From assembly GCF_009497775.1 (NCBI RefSeq), contig NZ_CP031012.1, positions 620,001 through 684,000 of the forward strand: DNA of 64,000 nt. The letters are read 5' to 3'. Origin of the DNA: Alcaligenes faecalis (lineage in GTDB: Bacteria; Pseudomonadota; Gammaproteobacteria; Burkholderiales; Burkholderiaceae_B). The position numbers and the translations under genes are program-made. Below are positions 1 through 10,019 of this stretch, piece by piece. The number at the start of each line of letters is the position of its first letter. Within the stretch, counting starts at the first letter, position 1. A model generated the notes under the pieces. It did not search any database. It saw nothing but the letters and a program-made list of their open reading frames with translations, and was not told the origin of the DNA.

Positions 1-197
1 ATCAGGAAAATGTCGTCGTGGCCGGGCAGGCGCAGGGAAATGTGGGTGTAGATGATATCGTCCCAGCCCTGACGGGCCGCCAGCCGGTAGGCGGCGGCCA
101 GATTGACGCGGGCGCGCCAGTGCTCGGGATCAATATCCGCCGGACGATGGGCGTAAATGGCCTCTATGTCCGGCGTGATGGGACAGGACTGGCTCAC
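1..197 (-). CDS. Class II aldolase/adducin family protein (N-terminal fragment)
   Basis: The gene runs off the left edge, so only about 65 N-terminal residues are visible. Translating the minus strand from a GTG at 197 gives a leader followed by LAAAYRLAARQGWDDIIYTH and a following segment ISLRLPG, which is the opening helix and first strand of class II aldolase/adducin proteins (fuculose-phosphate aldolase fold, metal-dependent). The GTG overlaps the TGA of the upstream allA gene in the arrangement GTGA, so translation is probably coupled and the two are co-transcribed. The zinc-binding histidines lie outside the window, so enzymatic activity cannot be judged and the substrate is unknown. 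Confidence 0.75.
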   Translation of the reverse strand, partial: MSQSCPITPDIEAIYAHRPADIDPEHWRARVNLAAAYRLAARQGWDDIIYTHISLRLPGHDDIFL

Positions 198-706
198 GCT
201 GCGGTGGTTTCCAGTTCAGCGATGATGGCTTTTTCTTCCAGCTGGATCACGTCGCAGTTGTCGCCAGGACCTTTGCGGTCAATCACGATGAAGTCGGCCA
301 CTTGGTTCAGCGCCATCAGGGGGTGGTGCCACACGCCGGTTGCGTAGTTCACGCCCTGGTCGCCACGAGCCAGGAACAGGCGCAGATCGCTTGCCTTGGG
401 AGTTGGGCCAGCGGGAGCCACAATCACCAGATAGGGTTGGCCGGACTGGGGAATGAAGGCCTGGCTACCTTTGGGGTGGCGTTCCATCATTTCCACGGTA
501 AAGGGCAGGGTGCGCGGCTGGCCACGGAAAATGGACACAATCGCGTGACCGTCTGGGCCCGGCTCGATCTTGGCCAGGTCGTGGTAACGCTCGGTATTGC
601 CTTCATTGATGGTGAAGTGCTGAACTGTGTCGGAGGCCTCGATGACATCACCAAAAGGGGTGAAGGCTTCGGCTGTCAGGGTTTCCAACTTCAATGTGAT
701 TGTCAT
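194..706 (-). CDS. allA: Ureidoglycolate lyase (AllA-like)
   Basis: About 170 residues, the usual AllA size. The protein begins MTITLKLETLTAEAFTPFGD and contains the cupin-type segments FIPQSGQPYLVIVAP and GVNYATGVWHHPLMAL followed by FIVIDRKGPGDNCD, which are typical of ureidoglycolate lyase (ureidoglycolate to glyoxylate plus urea, last step of allantoin use). I chose the ATG at 706 because AAGGACC lies just upstream and the longer reading has no family similarity. It lies downstream of uraD, 145 bases away, in the same direction, and its stop overlaps the next gene. Together these suggest a purine/allantoin degradation operon. Confidence 0.88.
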   Translation of the reverse strand: MTITLKLETLTAEAFTPFGDVIEASDTVQHFTINEGNTERYHDLAKIEPGPDGHAIVSIFRGQPRTLPFTVEMMERHPKGSQAFIPQSGQPYLVIVAPAGPTPKASDLRLFLARGDQGVNYATGVWHHPLMALNQVADFIVIDRKGPGDNCDVIQLEEKAIIAELETTAA

Positions 707-780
707 GGCAGAGGTCCTTAATAAGGCAGACCCGCGTGGGGCTGAAAGCAGCCGCGCCACGAAGGGTCAGAGGAAACAAA

Positions 781-810
781 GGGTAGCGTGCCCGCAGGCT
801 GGCGCTACCC
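781..810 (-). terminator. Hairpin between uraD and allA
   Basis: GGGTAGCG (781-788) and CGCTACCC (803-810) form a perfect 8-bp stem with a 14-base loop. Read on the minus strand the stem is followed by TTTGTTT, so it could act as a leaky terminator or attenuator after uraD, allowing partial read-through into allA. Confidence 0.5.
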
Positions 811-851
811 CGTGAACTGGATGGGTCAATCAGACCCGGCAGGCAGCAAGA

Positions 852-1382
852 TCAGCCCAGCAGCGCATCCAGACGGAAACGGGCAATCTTGCCGATTTCG
901 GTCAGACAAGCTTGAAACTCGGTTTCAGCGCTGTTGTTCAGACGGGCTTCTACTGTATCCATGATTTGGTAACGGCTCAAACCCTTGACGGCAATCACGA
1001 AGGGAAAACCGAAGCGCTCACGGTATTGGGCGTTCAGGCTACGCAGACGGGCCAGCTCTTCGGCCGAGCACTGGTCCAGGCCGGCGCCGCGTTGTTCGCC
1101 TGTCGATGCGGTAGTCAGTGTCCCTTGCTCGGCTTCTTTACCAGCCAGCTCGGGGTGAGCACAGATCAGGTTCTTCTGTTCGTCGTGCGATGCCTCTTTG
1201 ACCACTTGCACCATGCAGGCGTGCAGCTGATCCACGCTTTCAAACGGACGCTGGTTCCAGCTACGTTCAGGGACCCAGGGGGAGTGTTCAAAAATACCTT
1301 CGAGCTTGTCCACGAATTGGCTCTGATCCAGGCTGGAGAGTTCAGTTAGCGCCTGTGAGGTGGTAAGGGTTTGAGTAGTCAT
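852..1382 (-). CDS. uraD: OHCU decarboxylase (UraD)
   Basis: 176 residues, matching 2-oxo-4-hydroxy-4-carboxy-5-ureidoimidazoline decarboxylase, which produces S-allantoin after urate oxidase and hydroxyisourate hydrolase. Family signatures visible are the E-HSPWVPE-W segment near residue 30-40, the HPELAGK motif carrying the catalytic His, and the C-terminal RFGFPFVIAVKG segment. The start ATG at 1382 is the first in frame. Context with allA supports a urate/allantoin catabolic role; it diverges from a LysR gene that probably regulates it. No uricase or hydroxyisourate hydrolase gene lies within the window. Confidence 0.9.
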   Translation of the reverse strand: MTTQTLTTSQALTELSSLDQSQFVDKLEGIFEHSPWVPERSWNQRPFESVDQLHACMVQVVKEASHDEQKNLICAHPELAGKEAEQGTLTTASTGEQRGAGLDQCSAEELARLRSLNAQYRERFGFPFVIAVKGLSRYQIMDTVEARLNNSAETEFQACLTEIGKIARFRLDALLG

Positions 1383-1670
1383 GTGTCAGTCCGATTATCT
1401 AAGCGTAAATAGTGCGAGCCGAGGCGGCTCCAGGACCAGGCCTGGGGGCCGTTTTATCAAGGTAGTGGGTGGGCGTTTACACGGTCTGTTTGATTTATTC
1501 AAACCCTTATAAACCACCGCCTGTGGGCTATGATTTTCTTATATGGGACCAGTTTAAGTTTTCTGTTTATAAATAAAATAGAATTAGGCGTATAAATGAT
1601 ATATGCCATCTCGTATTGTGCATGTATGTCATTATCATGCTGGAAAAAAGCGTAAGAAGGAGAGAATAAG
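1383..1670. promoter_or_regulatory. Divergent promoter region uraD / LysR
   Basis: A 288-base gap between two divergent genes. The stretch 1535-1620 is clearly richer in A+T than its surroundings and includes TTTATAAATAAAATAGAAT, suitable for overlapping divergent promoters and LysR binding. I cannot assign a specific operator. GAAGGAGAG just before the LysR ATG is a strong ribosome binding site. Confidence 0.5.
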
Positions 1671-2627
1671 ATGGCCGCCCGACGTGGGGATAACCCGCTT
1701 GATACCTATCTATTGAGGGTATTTTGCTTACTCGTTACCGAGCGCAGCGTCTCGCGTACCGCGTTCAAAATGAACCAGTCGCAGCCTGCTATCAGTGCGG
1801 CCTTACGACGCTTGCGTGACATTATTGGCGATCCCTTGCTGGTCCGGGAGAAGGGCGGCATGGTGCCCACCGAGCGCGCCATTGGCCTGCTGGCCCACGC
1901 CAAGGGAGCCCTGGCCGAGATCGACTGTATGGTTAATGCGCCAGACAGTTTCGATCCTCAGGTAAGTCGCAGCGAGTTTCATATTGGAGCGCCGGACTAT
2001 CTGGCGCCTGTCTTTATTGGCGGGGTGGTCGAGCGCATGCGCCGCGAGGCACCGGGTGCGCGTTTGAATCTGCATTCTCTGGATGCCAGTTTTGATTTTG
2101 AGCGCTCGCTGGCGGAAGGCGATCTGGACATGGTCATTGGTAACTGGCCCGAACCACCGGATCGCATGCACCTGTCCGTGCTGCTGGAAGATCAGATCGT
2201 CTGTCTGGTAGCGGCAACGCACCCCTTGGCCCGCAAGGGTTTGACCATGGACGATTACGTGCGGGCGCGCCATGTGGTGCCCATGCCGTATTCCATCAAC
2301 CAGCGCGGTGTTATCGACACCACCCTGGCGACCTTGCGTATTCAGCGTGATGAAAGCGTGGCGGTGCAGTCCTTCTCGGCCGCACCGTATTTGCTACAGA
2401 ATACAGACCTGATTTTTACAACCTCACGTCATTTTGCCGAGTTCTATTGCCGATTATTGCCTCTGGCGATTCTGGAGGCTCCACTGGAGTTTCCGCCCAT
2501 GCGCTTTTATCAGCTCTGGCATGAGCGTAACCGGCATTCGCCCAGCCATCGCTGGTTACGGCGACTTCTGACCGAGTGCGGTAATCAGCTGGCCTCGACA
2601 GAACCGTTGCCGCAACCCGATTCCTGA
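1671..2627 (+). CDS. LysR-family transcriptional regulator
   Basis: 318 residues. The N-terminal winged helix-turn-helix is clear around residues 15-70 (VTERSVSRTAFKMNQSQPAI then SAALRRLRDIIGDPLLVR). The rest fits the periplasmic-binding-protein-like effector domain of LysR proteins. Start ATG at 1671 is preceded by AAGGAGAG. It faces uraD/allA, so control of urate or allantoin degradation genes is the natural inference; the effector is unknown. Confidence 0.9.
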   Translation: MAARRGDNPLDTYLLRVFCLLVTERSVSRTAFKMNQSQPAISAALRRLRDIIGDPLLVREKGGMVPTERAIGLLAHAKGALAEIDCMVNAPDSFDPQVSRSEFHIGAPDYLAPVFIGGVVERMRREAPGARLNLHSLDASFDFERSLAEGDLDMVIGNWPEPPDRMHLSVLLEDQIVCLVAATHPLARKGLTMDDYVRARHVVPMPYSINQRGVIDTTLATLRIQRDESVAVQSFSAAPYLLQNTDLIFTTSRHFAEFYCRLLPLAILEAPLEFPPMRFYQLWHERNRHSPSHRWLRRLLTECGNQLASTEPLPQPDS

Positions 2628-2811
2628 GCGCCAAAGCCCTAAAATACTTGCTTTCGGGCTCGCGCTCGGGCAAATTAGCGAGCTACTCCTGCCTACACGA
2701 AAGCGATACGGGACTTGACGAAAATTGTTGCATTTAAAGCGACTGGTCACGGACACAAGCCGGAAGGCAGGTTGATAATGTGTAGTTCCTAACCTTGCAG
2801 GGTGTTTTGCG

Positions 2812-3951
2812 GTGTCTTTACCTCAGATGGGGGAGTCCCTAACCTGGTTGTATATCTGTGTCGTGGCTTTTATGGTCGGCGGGCTTATTGTGGCCTCCGA
2901 ACGTTGGCATGGCCGTTTGACCGGGGATAGCGACCTTAGTAAACCCCAAGCGTCCCATTCTCGTCCTACCCCGCGTGTGGGTGGTCTGGCAGTGGTGGCA
3001 GGCAGTTTGGCGGGCTTGCTGGTCCTTGGACCCAGCAATATGACACTGACCTGGCTGTGGCCGGTCTTGTTTCTGGCGGCCATGCCGGTATTTGTGGCGG
3101 GCCTGGTCGAGGATATCACCAAGGACGTAGGCTCCCTGAAACGCTTGCTGGCCGCGTTCTTGTCGGCTGCGATTGCCTGGTGGTTGCTGGGCGGCGTATC
3201 GCGCGTTGGGGTGAGCTGGGCCGACTGGATTCTGGGTTTCTGGCCCATTTCGCTGCTTTTCACCATGATTGCAGTAGGCGGCTGCACCCATGCCCTGAAT
3301 ATTATTGACGGTATGAACGGCCTGGCCGGCATGATTGCCACCTTGATGGCGCTGTCGCTGGCTCTGGTGGCCTTGCAGGTGCAGGACATCCCGATTTTCC
3401 TGATTGCCGCCTCGCTGGCGTCGGCCACCCTGGGCTTTCTGGTGTGGAACTTTCCTTTCGGACGGGTCTTTCTGGGGGATGGTGGCGCGTACTTTCTGGG
3501 CTTCATGCTGGCCGAACTGGCTGTGCAACTGGTGGTACGCAACCCCAGTGTGTCGCCGTTTTACGCCTTGGCCGTGCTGTTTTACCCTGTTTTTGAAACC
3601 ATGTTTTCGATCTGGCGTCGCCGCTTCAAACGTGGTGTGCCTGTGGATCAGCCGGACGCGCTGCACCTGCATCAACTGGTGTTCCGTCGTCTGGTGCGTT
3701 CCACGTTCAGTCGTGACAGTGGTGGGGCCTTGCCCGCGTTTTGTAATGCCATGACGTCTCCATACCTGTGGGTGCTGGCCTTGATCGGTTTGGTGCCAGC
3801 TACTATCTGGTGGGACAATACCTGGGCATTGTGTGCCAGCATGCTGGCCTTCTCACTGGTTTATATCTGGCTCTATTCCCGTCTGGTTTCGTGGCGTCGC
3901 CCCTCCTGGTTGCTGCTGCCCTCGGTACGGCGGCGGATAGACCGGGACTGA
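2812..3951 (+). CDS. Polyprenyl-phosphate HexNAc-1-phosphate transferase (WecA/WbpL-like)
   Basis: 379 residues with about ten predicted membrane helices. It belongs to the MraY/WecA family, which transfers a sugar-1-phosphate onto undecaprenyl phosphate to start glycan assembly on the inner membrane. Visible signatures: an acidic motif [11 protein letters not shown] (~residue 100), [11 protein letters not shown] (~164), [10 protein letters not shown] (~222) and HLHQ (~284), in the family order. The reading starts at GTG 2812; an ATG at 2827 is an alternative without a better ribosome site. It is the first gene of the polysaccharide operon and so probably the initiating transferase. Confidence 0.88.
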   Translation: MSLPQMGESLTWLYICVVAFMVGGLIVASERWHGRLTGDSDLSKPQASHSRPTPRVGGLAVVAGSLAGLLVLGPSNMTLTWLWPVLFLAAMPVFVAGLVEDITKDVGSLKRLLAAFLSAAIAWWLLGGVSRVGVSWADWILGFWPISLLFTMIAVGGCTHALNIIDGMNGLAGMIATLMALSLALVALQVQDIPIFLIAASLASATLGFLVWNFPFGRVFLGDGGAYFLGFMLAELAVQLVVRNPSVSPFYALAVLFYPVFETMFSIWRRRFKRGVPVDQPDALHLHQLVFRRLVRSTFSRDSGGALPAFCNAMTSPYLWVLALIGLVPATIWWDNTWALCASMLAFSLVYIWLYSRLVSWRRPSWLLLPSVRRRIDRD

Positions 3952-4000
3952 TACTGTCAGGCGTTCAAGATTATTCCTTGCGCATAGCGCTAACTGGAGA

Positions 4001-5281
4001 ATGAAGTTGCAACTTGAGAATGTGAAACTGGCCGTAGTCGGCTTGGGATATGTCGGTTTGCCTTTGGCTGTAGAGTTTGGCAAAAAGCGTTCCGTTATTG
4101 GTTTTGACATTAACGCGCGTCGTGTCGCCGAACTCAAGGAAGGGGTGGACCGTACCTTGGAGGTCGAGAGCGAAGAACTGGCCCAAGCCAGTGGTCTGAG
4201 CTACTCCTGCGAGGCGGATGAACTGGCTCAGGCCAATGTGTTCATCGTGACCGTGCCCACGCCTATTGATGAATTCAAGCAGCCTGATCTGACTCCTTTG
4301 GTCCGTGCTTCCGAGACCATTGGTAAAGTGCTCAAACGCGGCGATATCGTGATTTACGAATCCACGGTCTACCCCGGCGCTACCGAAGAAGTGTGTGTGC
4401 CTGTGCTGGAACAAGTGTCGGGCCTGCGCTTTAACGAAGATTTCTACGCCGGTTATAGCCCGGAGCGTATCAATCCGGGCGATAAGGAACACCGTGTTTC
4501 CACCATCAAGAAAGTGACTTCCGGCTCGACCCCAGAGGTTGCTGATCTGGTCGACGCCTTGTACCGCGAGATCATTGTGGTGGGCACCTTCAAGGCCAGC
4601 TCCATTCGCGTGGCCGAAGCTGCCAAGGTGATCGAGAACACTCAGCGTGATGTGAACATCGCCCTGATCAACGAATTGGCTCTGATCTTCAACCGTCTGG
4701 GCATCGATACCCTGGACGTGCTGGAAGCTGCAGGCACCAAGTGGAACTTCCTGCCTTTCCGTCCCGGTCTGGTTGGCGGTCACTGCATTGGCGTGGACCC
4801 CTACTACCTGACGCACAAGGCGCAAGCCATTGGCTACCACCCCGAGATCATTCTGGCCGGCCGTCGTCTGAACGACTCCATGGGTGGTTATGTGGCTTCC
4901 CAGCTGGTTAAAGCCATGACCAAGCGCCGCATCCAGGTGCAAGGTTCGCGCGTTCTCTTGCTGGGTCTGGCCTTTAAAGAAAACTGTCCTGACCTGCGTA
5001 ACACCCGCATTGTCGATATCGTGCATGAACTCAAGCAATACGATGTGCACGTAGACGTGTACGACCCTTGGGTTGACCCTGCAGAGGCACAACATGAATA
5101 TGGTATTACTCCCGTCGAAGCGCCCAAAGCGGGCGAATACGACGGTGTGATCGTGGCTGTGGCCCACAAACAGTTCAAGGATCTGGGTGTGGAGGGCGTG
5201 CGCCGATGGGGCAAGCCCGAGCATGTGCTCTACGACTTGAAGTATGTGTTTGATCGCGAACAGTCCGATCTGCGCCTTTAA
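4001..5281 (+). CDS. UDP-N-acetyl-D-hexosamine 6-dehydrogenase (WbpO/TviB-like)
   Basis: 426 residues of the UDP-glucose/UDP-mannose dehydrogenase family: N-terminal NAD-binding [18 protein letters not shown] (~residue 11), central [10 protein letters not shown], and the catalytic cysteine in [15 protein letters not shown] (~residue 260). The [11 protein letters not shown] form is typical of HexNAc dehydrogenases such as WbpO/TviB, which oxidise UDP-GalNAc or UDP-GlcNAc to the uronic acid. The 4-epimerase next to it supports UDP-GalNAcA synthesis. The precise sugar is an inference. Confidence 0.9.
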   Translation: MKLQLENVKLAVVGLGYVGLPLAVEFGKKRSVIGFDINARRVAELKEGVDRTLEVESEELAQASGLSYSCEADELAQANVFIVTVPTPIDEFKQPDLTPLVRASETIGKVLKRGDIVIYESTVYPGATEEVCVPVLEQVSGLRFNEDFYAGYSPERINPGDKEHRVSTIKKVTSGSTPEVADLVDALYREIIVVGTFKASSIRVAEAAKVIENTQRDVNIALINELALIFNRLGIDTLDVLEAAGTKWNFLPFRPGLVGGHCIGVDPYYLTHKAQAIGYHPEIILAGRRLNDSMGGYVASQLVKAMTKRRIQVQGSRVLLLGLAFKENCPDLRNTRIVDIVHELKQYDVHVDVYDPWVDPAEAQHEYGITPVEAPKAGEYDGVIVAVAHKQFKDLGVEGVRRWGKPEHVLYDLKYVFDREQSDLRL

Positions 5282-5295
5282 TTTTGGAAAGCATT

Positions 5296-6321
5296 ATGAG
5301 CTCTGCATTTGAACAGGCGAGCCAACAACTGCGTAATCAGCCTAAAACCTGGCTGGTTACGGGTTGTGCTGGCTTTATCGGTTCCAATCTTCTGGAAGCC
5401 TTGCTGAATCTGGATCAGCAGGTGGTGGGTCTGGATAACTTTGCAACCGGCCATCAATACAATCTGGATGAAGTGCGCGATCAGGTTGGTGCTGAGCGCT
5501 GGGCCCGTTTCCGCTTTATTGAAGGCGATATCCGTAATCTGGATACCTGTCGCGAAGCCGTTAAAGGCGTGGACTATGTGCTGCACCAGGCCGCGTTGGG
5601 TTCGGTGCCCCGTTCCTTGAACGATCCGCTGACCTCCAACGAAGTGAATGTGAACGGTGCCCTGAACATGATGGTGGCAGCGCGTGACGAACAGGTTAAA
5701 GCCTTTGTCTATGCGGCCTCCAGCTCCACGTATGGCGATCACCCCGGCTTGCCCAAGGTGGAAGATACGATTGGTCGCCCCTTGTCTCCTTACGCGGTCA
5801 CCAAGTTCGTGAACGAGCTGTATGCGGACGTGTTTGCCCGTGCCTATAGTTTCTCCAGCGTGGGCCTGCGTTACTTCAACGTATTCGGTAAACGTCAGGA
5901 CCCCAATGGTGCGTACGCCGCCGTGATCCCTAAATGGGTATCGGCCATGATCCAGAATCAGGATGTGCAAATCAACGGGGATGGCCAAACCAGCCGCGAT
6001 TTCTGCTTTATCGACAACGTTATTCAAATGAATATCCTGGCCGCCGTGCAGCAAAAACCTGCTGTGGCCGAGGTCTATAACGTTGCCGTCAATGCCCGTA
6101 CCAGCCTGAACGAGCTGTTCGAGCACTTGAAGCAGGCCTTGAGCACAAATGGTGTGAACTACACCAAGCAGCCCATCTATGCGGATTTCCGCGCTGGCGA
6201 TGTGCTGCATTCTCAAGCCGATATCACCAAAGCTCGCACGCAATTGGGTTACGAGCCGACTCACACGATTTTGCAGGGCCTGAACACCGCCATGCCCTGG
6301 TACGTGGCGTTTCTGAGTTGA
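5296..6321 (+). CDS. UDP-N-acetylglucosamine 4-epimerase (WbpP/TviC-like)
   Basis: 341 residues, extended short-chain dehydrogenase fold: [15 protein letters not shown] near the N-terminus (NAD binding), the [14 protein letters not shown] segment, and the catalytic YAVTK tyrosine/lysine pair near residue 170. The family interconverts UDP-GlcNAc and UDP-GalNAc (or their uronic acids). The ATG at 5296 follows GGAAAG; an upstream TTG in frame at 5284 is less likely. It sits 14 bases after the dehydrogenase gene, and the two would supply GalNAcA for the polysaccharide. Confidence 0.9.
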   Translation: MSSAFEQASQQLRNQPKTWLVTGCAGFIGSNLLEALLNLDQQVVGLDNFATGHQYNLDEVRDQVGAERWARFRFIEGDIRNLDTCREAVKGVDYVLHQAALGSVPRSLNDPLTSNEVNVNGALNMMVAARDEQVKAFVYAASSSTYGDHPGLPKVEDTIGRPLSPYAVTKFVNELYADVFARAYSFSSVGLRYFNVFGKRQDPNGAYAAVIPKWVSAMIQNQDVQINGDGQTSRDFCFIDNVIQMNILAAVQQKPAVAEVYNVAVNARTSLNELFEHLKQALSTNGVNYTKQPIYADFRAGDVLHSQADITKARTQLGYEPTHTILQGLNTAMPWYVAFLS

Positions 6322-7679
6322 TTTGGGCCGGCCTGAAAGCACGTCTGTCTAGTCTGCATGACGACCACCGTCGCATCGCTCTTGGGGCGATGCGGGTGGC
6401 GTTTTTTCTATTGCTGGGCAAGGCAGCGGGCGCTTTCAAAGAAATGGCGGTGGCTTATCGCTACGGTGTGAGCGATGTAGTCGATGCTTATCAGTTCACG
6501 ATGGTCATGGCCAACTGGCTGCCAGTGACTATCGTTGGCTCCATGTCAGTTGTGCTGATTCCCGTTCTGGTGCGTTTGCATCGCCTGGAACCGGCTGCGC
6601 GCAGTCGTTTTTTGGGTGAACTGAAAGCCTGGTGCATTGTGCTCGGCTGCGTGCTGGGCGCATTGATCTGGATTAGCTGGCCCTGGGTGCTGCAATGGAC
6701 CGGACAAGGTTTAAGTCCGGCCGTCCATGAAATGAGCCGGGAGCTGCTGTTTGCCTTTGCGCCTGCAGCGGTTCTGACGCTGATGATTGGCTTGAGTGCC
6801 GCTCGCCTGCGAGCCCATGAGCGTCACATCAATACTTTGCTGGAAAGTGTTCCGGCCTTTGTCATCCTGATCTGGGTGCTGGCCGCAGGCGGGAATGCAG
6901 GCATTGGCCCTTTGCTGTGGGGCACTTTGCTGGGCATGACGATCCAGGCCGTATGGCTGATGATTCTGGCTTCGCGGGCCGATCAGATCTGGGCTCGTCC
7001 CACGATCAGCTTGCGTGCCGAGCAGTGGCCGGATTTGCTCAAGGCCGCCACCATCATGCTGGTGGGGCAGGTTGCCATGAGCTTTGTCGGCCCTATTGAC
7101 CAATATACGGCAGCCAATCTGGGCGCCAATGCCAACGCAACCTTGGGTTATGCCACTCGCTTGCTGGCTCTGGTGCTGGGAGTCGGTGCTGCTTCTGTCG
7201 GCCGGGCCGCCTTGCCTGTGCTGGCGGATATTCAAAGCCGAGGCGACAACGCCCGTGCTCGCTCCATGGCCCTGAAGTGGTCGGTCATGATGTTGGCGGC
7301 CGGAGCGGTCGCGGCGGCGATTGGTGTCCTGCTGGCACCTTGGGGTGTGGAGCTGCTGTTTGAGCGAGGTGCCTTCACCGCGCAGGATACGGCCACCGTT
7401 GCTCAGGTGTTTAGCTGGGGCCTGGTGCAACTGCCTTTTTATTTTGGGGTGCTGATTCTGGTGCAGCTACTGGCCAGTCAGAACCGTTATAAATCAATGG
7501 CAATTATTGCCGTGATCAATTTTTTGGTGAAAGCGGCCCTGAACCCGATCCTGGCGGCGCGCATGGGTCCGTCGGGCATCATGCTGGCAACCAGCCTGAT
7601 GTACGCGGCCTCTTTCACTTGTTACTTCATCTTGGCCTTGAAGCCAGCCAGTGCCTTTGCGCCTGGTTCGCAGGAATAG
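6318..7679 (+). CDS. MurJ/MviN-type polyisoprenoid-linked glycan flippase
   Basis: 453 residues, strongly hydrophobic with about 12-14 membrane helices. The N-terminus [20 protein letters not shown] followed by AYRYG resembles the opening of the MurJ/MviN branch of the MOP exporter superfamily. In this locus it most likely flips the lipid-linked repeat unit (Wzx role) rather than lipid II. The only in-frame early start is a TTG at 6318 that overlaps the previous stop (TTGA); an ATG at 6390 is an alternative that would cut off the first helix. Confidence 0.82.
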   Translation: MIWAGLKARLSSLHDDHRRIALGAMRVAFFLLLGKAAGAFKEMAVAYRYGVSDVVDAYQFTMVMANWLPVTIVGSMSVVLIPVLVRLHRLEPAARSRFLGELKAWCIVLGCVLGALIWISWPWVLQWTGQGLSPAVHEMSRELLFAFAPAAVLTLMIGLSAARLRAHERHINTLLESVPAFVILIWVLAAGGNAGIGPLLWGTLLGMTIQAVWLMILASRADQIWARPTISLRAEQWPDLLKAATIMLVGQVAMSFVGPIDQYTAANLGANANATLGYATRLLALVLGVGAASVGRAALPVLADIQSRGDNARARSMALKWSVMMLAAGAVAAAIGVLLAPWGVELLFERGAFTAQDTATVAQVFSWGLVQLPFYFGVLILVQLLASQNRYKSMAIIAVINFLVKAALNPILAARMGPSGIMLATSLMYAASFTCYFILALKPASAFAPGSQE

Positions 7680-7685
7680 GAAAAC

Positions 7686-8828
7686 GTGCACAGTCATTCG
7701 GTAGTTCGCCCTCATATCATGCTGCTTATCCACTCTTTGGGTGGGGGCGGGGCAGAACGTGTCGCAGTCGATCTCAGCGCAGCCTGGGTGGCGCGTGGTT
7801 ATCGAGTGTCCCTGGTGACTCAGGCAGGCCGTGAAAAAGACGCTTATACCGTGGCAGACGGTGTAGAGCGCCACGTATTGGGAACGGCAGGCAGCAGCCG
7901 GGGCCGTCTGGACGCCTTGTGGAAGAACTGGCGACGCGTCAGCCGCTTGCGCTCCTTGATACGCAAGACCAAGCCCGATGTTGTGTTGGGCATGATGACG
8001 ACGTCCTCGGTGCTGGCTATTTCTGCCGCCAAAGGCTTGCCCTGCAAGGTGATTGCTACCGAGCATACGCATCCTCCCTCTCAGTCCTTGTCCTCCTTCT
8101 GGCAGAAAGCCCGTTTGCGCACCTACCCGCAAGCGCATGCCGTGATCGCGCTGACTGCTGGTACCGCTGACTGGTTGCGCGAGCATGTGCCTGGCAGTCA
8201 GGTACAGGTGATTCCCAATGCCGTGCGCTGGCCTATGGACCGCGCCGAGCCCGTTGTGCCGGTGCCCGAGCTGCCAGAAGGCCGCAAACGCTTGCTGGCC
8301 GTGGGACGATTGCACCCGGTCAAGGGTTTTGACACCCTGATCGAATCCTTTGCCATGCTGTCCAACTATTTCCCCGACTGGGATCTGGTGATTCTGGGCG
8401 AGGGCGAGCAGCGCGCTCCGCTGGAAGCACGCATTGAAGAACTGGAACTGCAAGAGCGTATCCAGCTTCCTGGCCGCGTCGGCAATATGGCGGACTGGTA
8501 CGAACAGTCTGATTTGTATGTACTCAGCTCCCGCATGGAAGGTTTGTCCAACAGCCTGCTGGAAGCCATGGCCAGCGGTCTGACCGCCGTTGCCTTCGAT
8601 TGCGATACCGGCCCGCGCGAGATCATCCGCGCCAATATTGACGGTGTGTTGGTACGCCCGATCGAAGACGTGGAAGCGCTGGCCGCTCATTTGTCCGACC
8701 TGATGTCCAACGATGACAAGCGCCAGCGATTGGCGCGTCGCGCCACGGATGTGCGCGATCGTTTTTCCTCGGCCCGAGTTCTGGCGCTATGGCAGCAAGT
8801 GTTGGAACAGTGCTTGCGTCGGCCTTAA
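7686..8828 (+). CDS. Glycosyltransferase family 4
   Basis: 380 residues, GT-B fold. The N-terminal HSLGGGGAERVAVDLSAAW is the typical acceptor-side glycine loop; the C-terminal half holds LLAVGRLHPVKGFDTLI and the nucleotide-sugar site SSRMEGLSNSLLEAMASG with the EX7E glutamates. Starts with GTG at 7686 after AGGA. It lies 6 bases behind the flippase. Acceptor and donor sugar cannot be read from sequence. Confidence 0.9.
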   Translation: MHSHSVVRPHIMLLIHSLGGGGAERVAVDLSAAWVARGYRVSLVTQAGREKDAYTVADGVERHVLGTAGSSRGRLDALWKNWRRVSRLRSLIRKTKPDVVLGMMTTSSVLAISAAKGLPCKVIATEHTHPPSQSLSSFWQKARLRTYPQAHAVIALTAGTADWLREHVPGSQVQVIPNAVRWPMDRAEPVVPVPELPEGRKRLLAVGRLHPVKGFDTLIESFAMLSNYFPDWDLVILGEGEQRAPLEARIEELELQERIQLPGRVGNMADWYEQSDLYVLSSRMEGLSNSLLEAMASGLTAVAFDCDTGPREIIRANIDGVLVRPIEDVEALAAHLSDLMSNDDKRQRLARRATDVRDRFSSARVLALWQQVLEQCLRRP

Positions 8829-8891
8829 AATGGCGCTTTGCTTAGTGCCAGCAGGCCCAAGCTACCCGGTCGATGAGCCCACGGAGGCCCA

Positions 8892-10019
8892 GTGAATATT
8901 CTGTTTTTCGTCAGCTCCCTGAACGCAGGCGGTGCCGAGCGCGTCGCCTCTACCCTGGCCAATGCCTGGGGTTTGCGGGGCGATCAGGTCACCCTGGTGC
9001 CTACCTATAGTGGAGGAGGCAGCGCCTTTTACCCTATCGACTCCAAGGTGGAACTGGTGTGGCTGGCCCATCGCATGCGCGGTAGCTGGCTGCCCAAACC
9101 GTTGGCCAAGCTGCGTGCCATGCGCAAGCTGGTGCGTGAAAAACAGCCTGATGTCATCGTGTCTTTTCTGACCAATGTGAATATCAATGTCTTGCTGGGG
9201 CTGGGCGGCATGGGCGTCCCTATTGTGGTGGGCGAACGTACCAACCCAGCCTTTAGCAGCAGTGCAGGCAAGCTCTTGCAAAGCCTGCGCCGCCGTCTGT
9301 ATCCCAAGGCGCAGGTAGTGACTGTGCAGACCCGAGCCAGCGTGGCAGCGTTTCAGGCCATGGTGCCGGGCATGAAACAGGTCATGGTTGTTCCCAACCC
9401 CTTGCCGCAGGCCTTGAATGCCGTGCAGCGCGAGGTGCGAGTGGAAGAAAACCGTCACTGCACCCTGATGGCCATGGGGCGTCTGGTGCCTTCCAAGCGC
9501 TTTGATGTCCTGATCCGCGTGTTTGCTGGCCTGGCTGCCGAGCATCCGGAATGGAAACTGAAAATCTGGGGCGATGGCCCGCAGCGTGCCCAATTGGTGC
9601 AGCTGATTGCCATGTCGGGTGCGGCCGATCGTATCGAGCTGGCTGGTAAAACCGCCCAGCCCTGGCAGGAAATGGCGCGTTCCCATGCTTTTGTCATGAC
9701 CTCGGAAGTGGAAGGTTTTCCGAACGTGCTGCTGGAAGCCATGGCCATGGGCCTGCCCGCCGTGACGGTTGATTGCCCCAGCGGCCCGCGCGAGATCAGC
9801 GCCGATGGCAAGGATGCCTTGCTGGTTCCGGTAGGGGATGAAGGTGCCTTGACCGCCGCCCTGGCCGAGCTGATGGGGGATGGTGTGTTTCGGGGTGTCT
9901 TGGGACGTCGTGCTGCTGCTGCGGTGCGTCAGCGTTATGAACTAGAGCAGGTTTTGCTTAACTGGGACCAGGTCTTTCAGGCCGCCCGTGGCGGTATAGA
10001 AGAGGGAGCCAAAGCATGA
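8892..10019 (+). CDS. Glycosyltransferase family 4
   Basis: 375 residues with the same GT4 architecture as its neighbour: SSLNAGGAERVASTLANAW at the start, AMGRLVPSKRFDVLI in the middle and SEVEGFPNVLLEAMAMG carrying the EX7E motif. The GTG start at 8892 has GGAGG four bases upstream. Similarity between this and the preceding protein suggests an old duplication. It overlaps the next gene by ATGA. Confidence 0.9.
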   Translation: MNILFFVSSLNAGGAERVASTLANAWGLRGDQVTLVPTYSGGGSAFYPIDSKVELVWLAHRMRGSWLPKPLAKLRAMRKLVREKQPDVIVSFLTNVNINVLLGLGGMGVPIVVGERTNPAFSSSAGKLLQSLRRRLYPKAQVVTVQTRASVAAFQAMVPGMKQVMVVPNPLPQALNAVQREVRVEENRHCTLMAMGRLVPSKRFDVLIRVFAGLAAEHPEWKLKIWGDGPQRAQLVQLIAMSGAADRIELAGKTAQPWQEMARSHAFVMTSEVEGFPNVLLEAMAMGLPAVTVDCPSGPREISADGKDALLVPVGDEGALTAALAELMGDGVFRGVLGRRAAAAVRQRYELEQVLLNWDQVFQAARGGIEEGAKA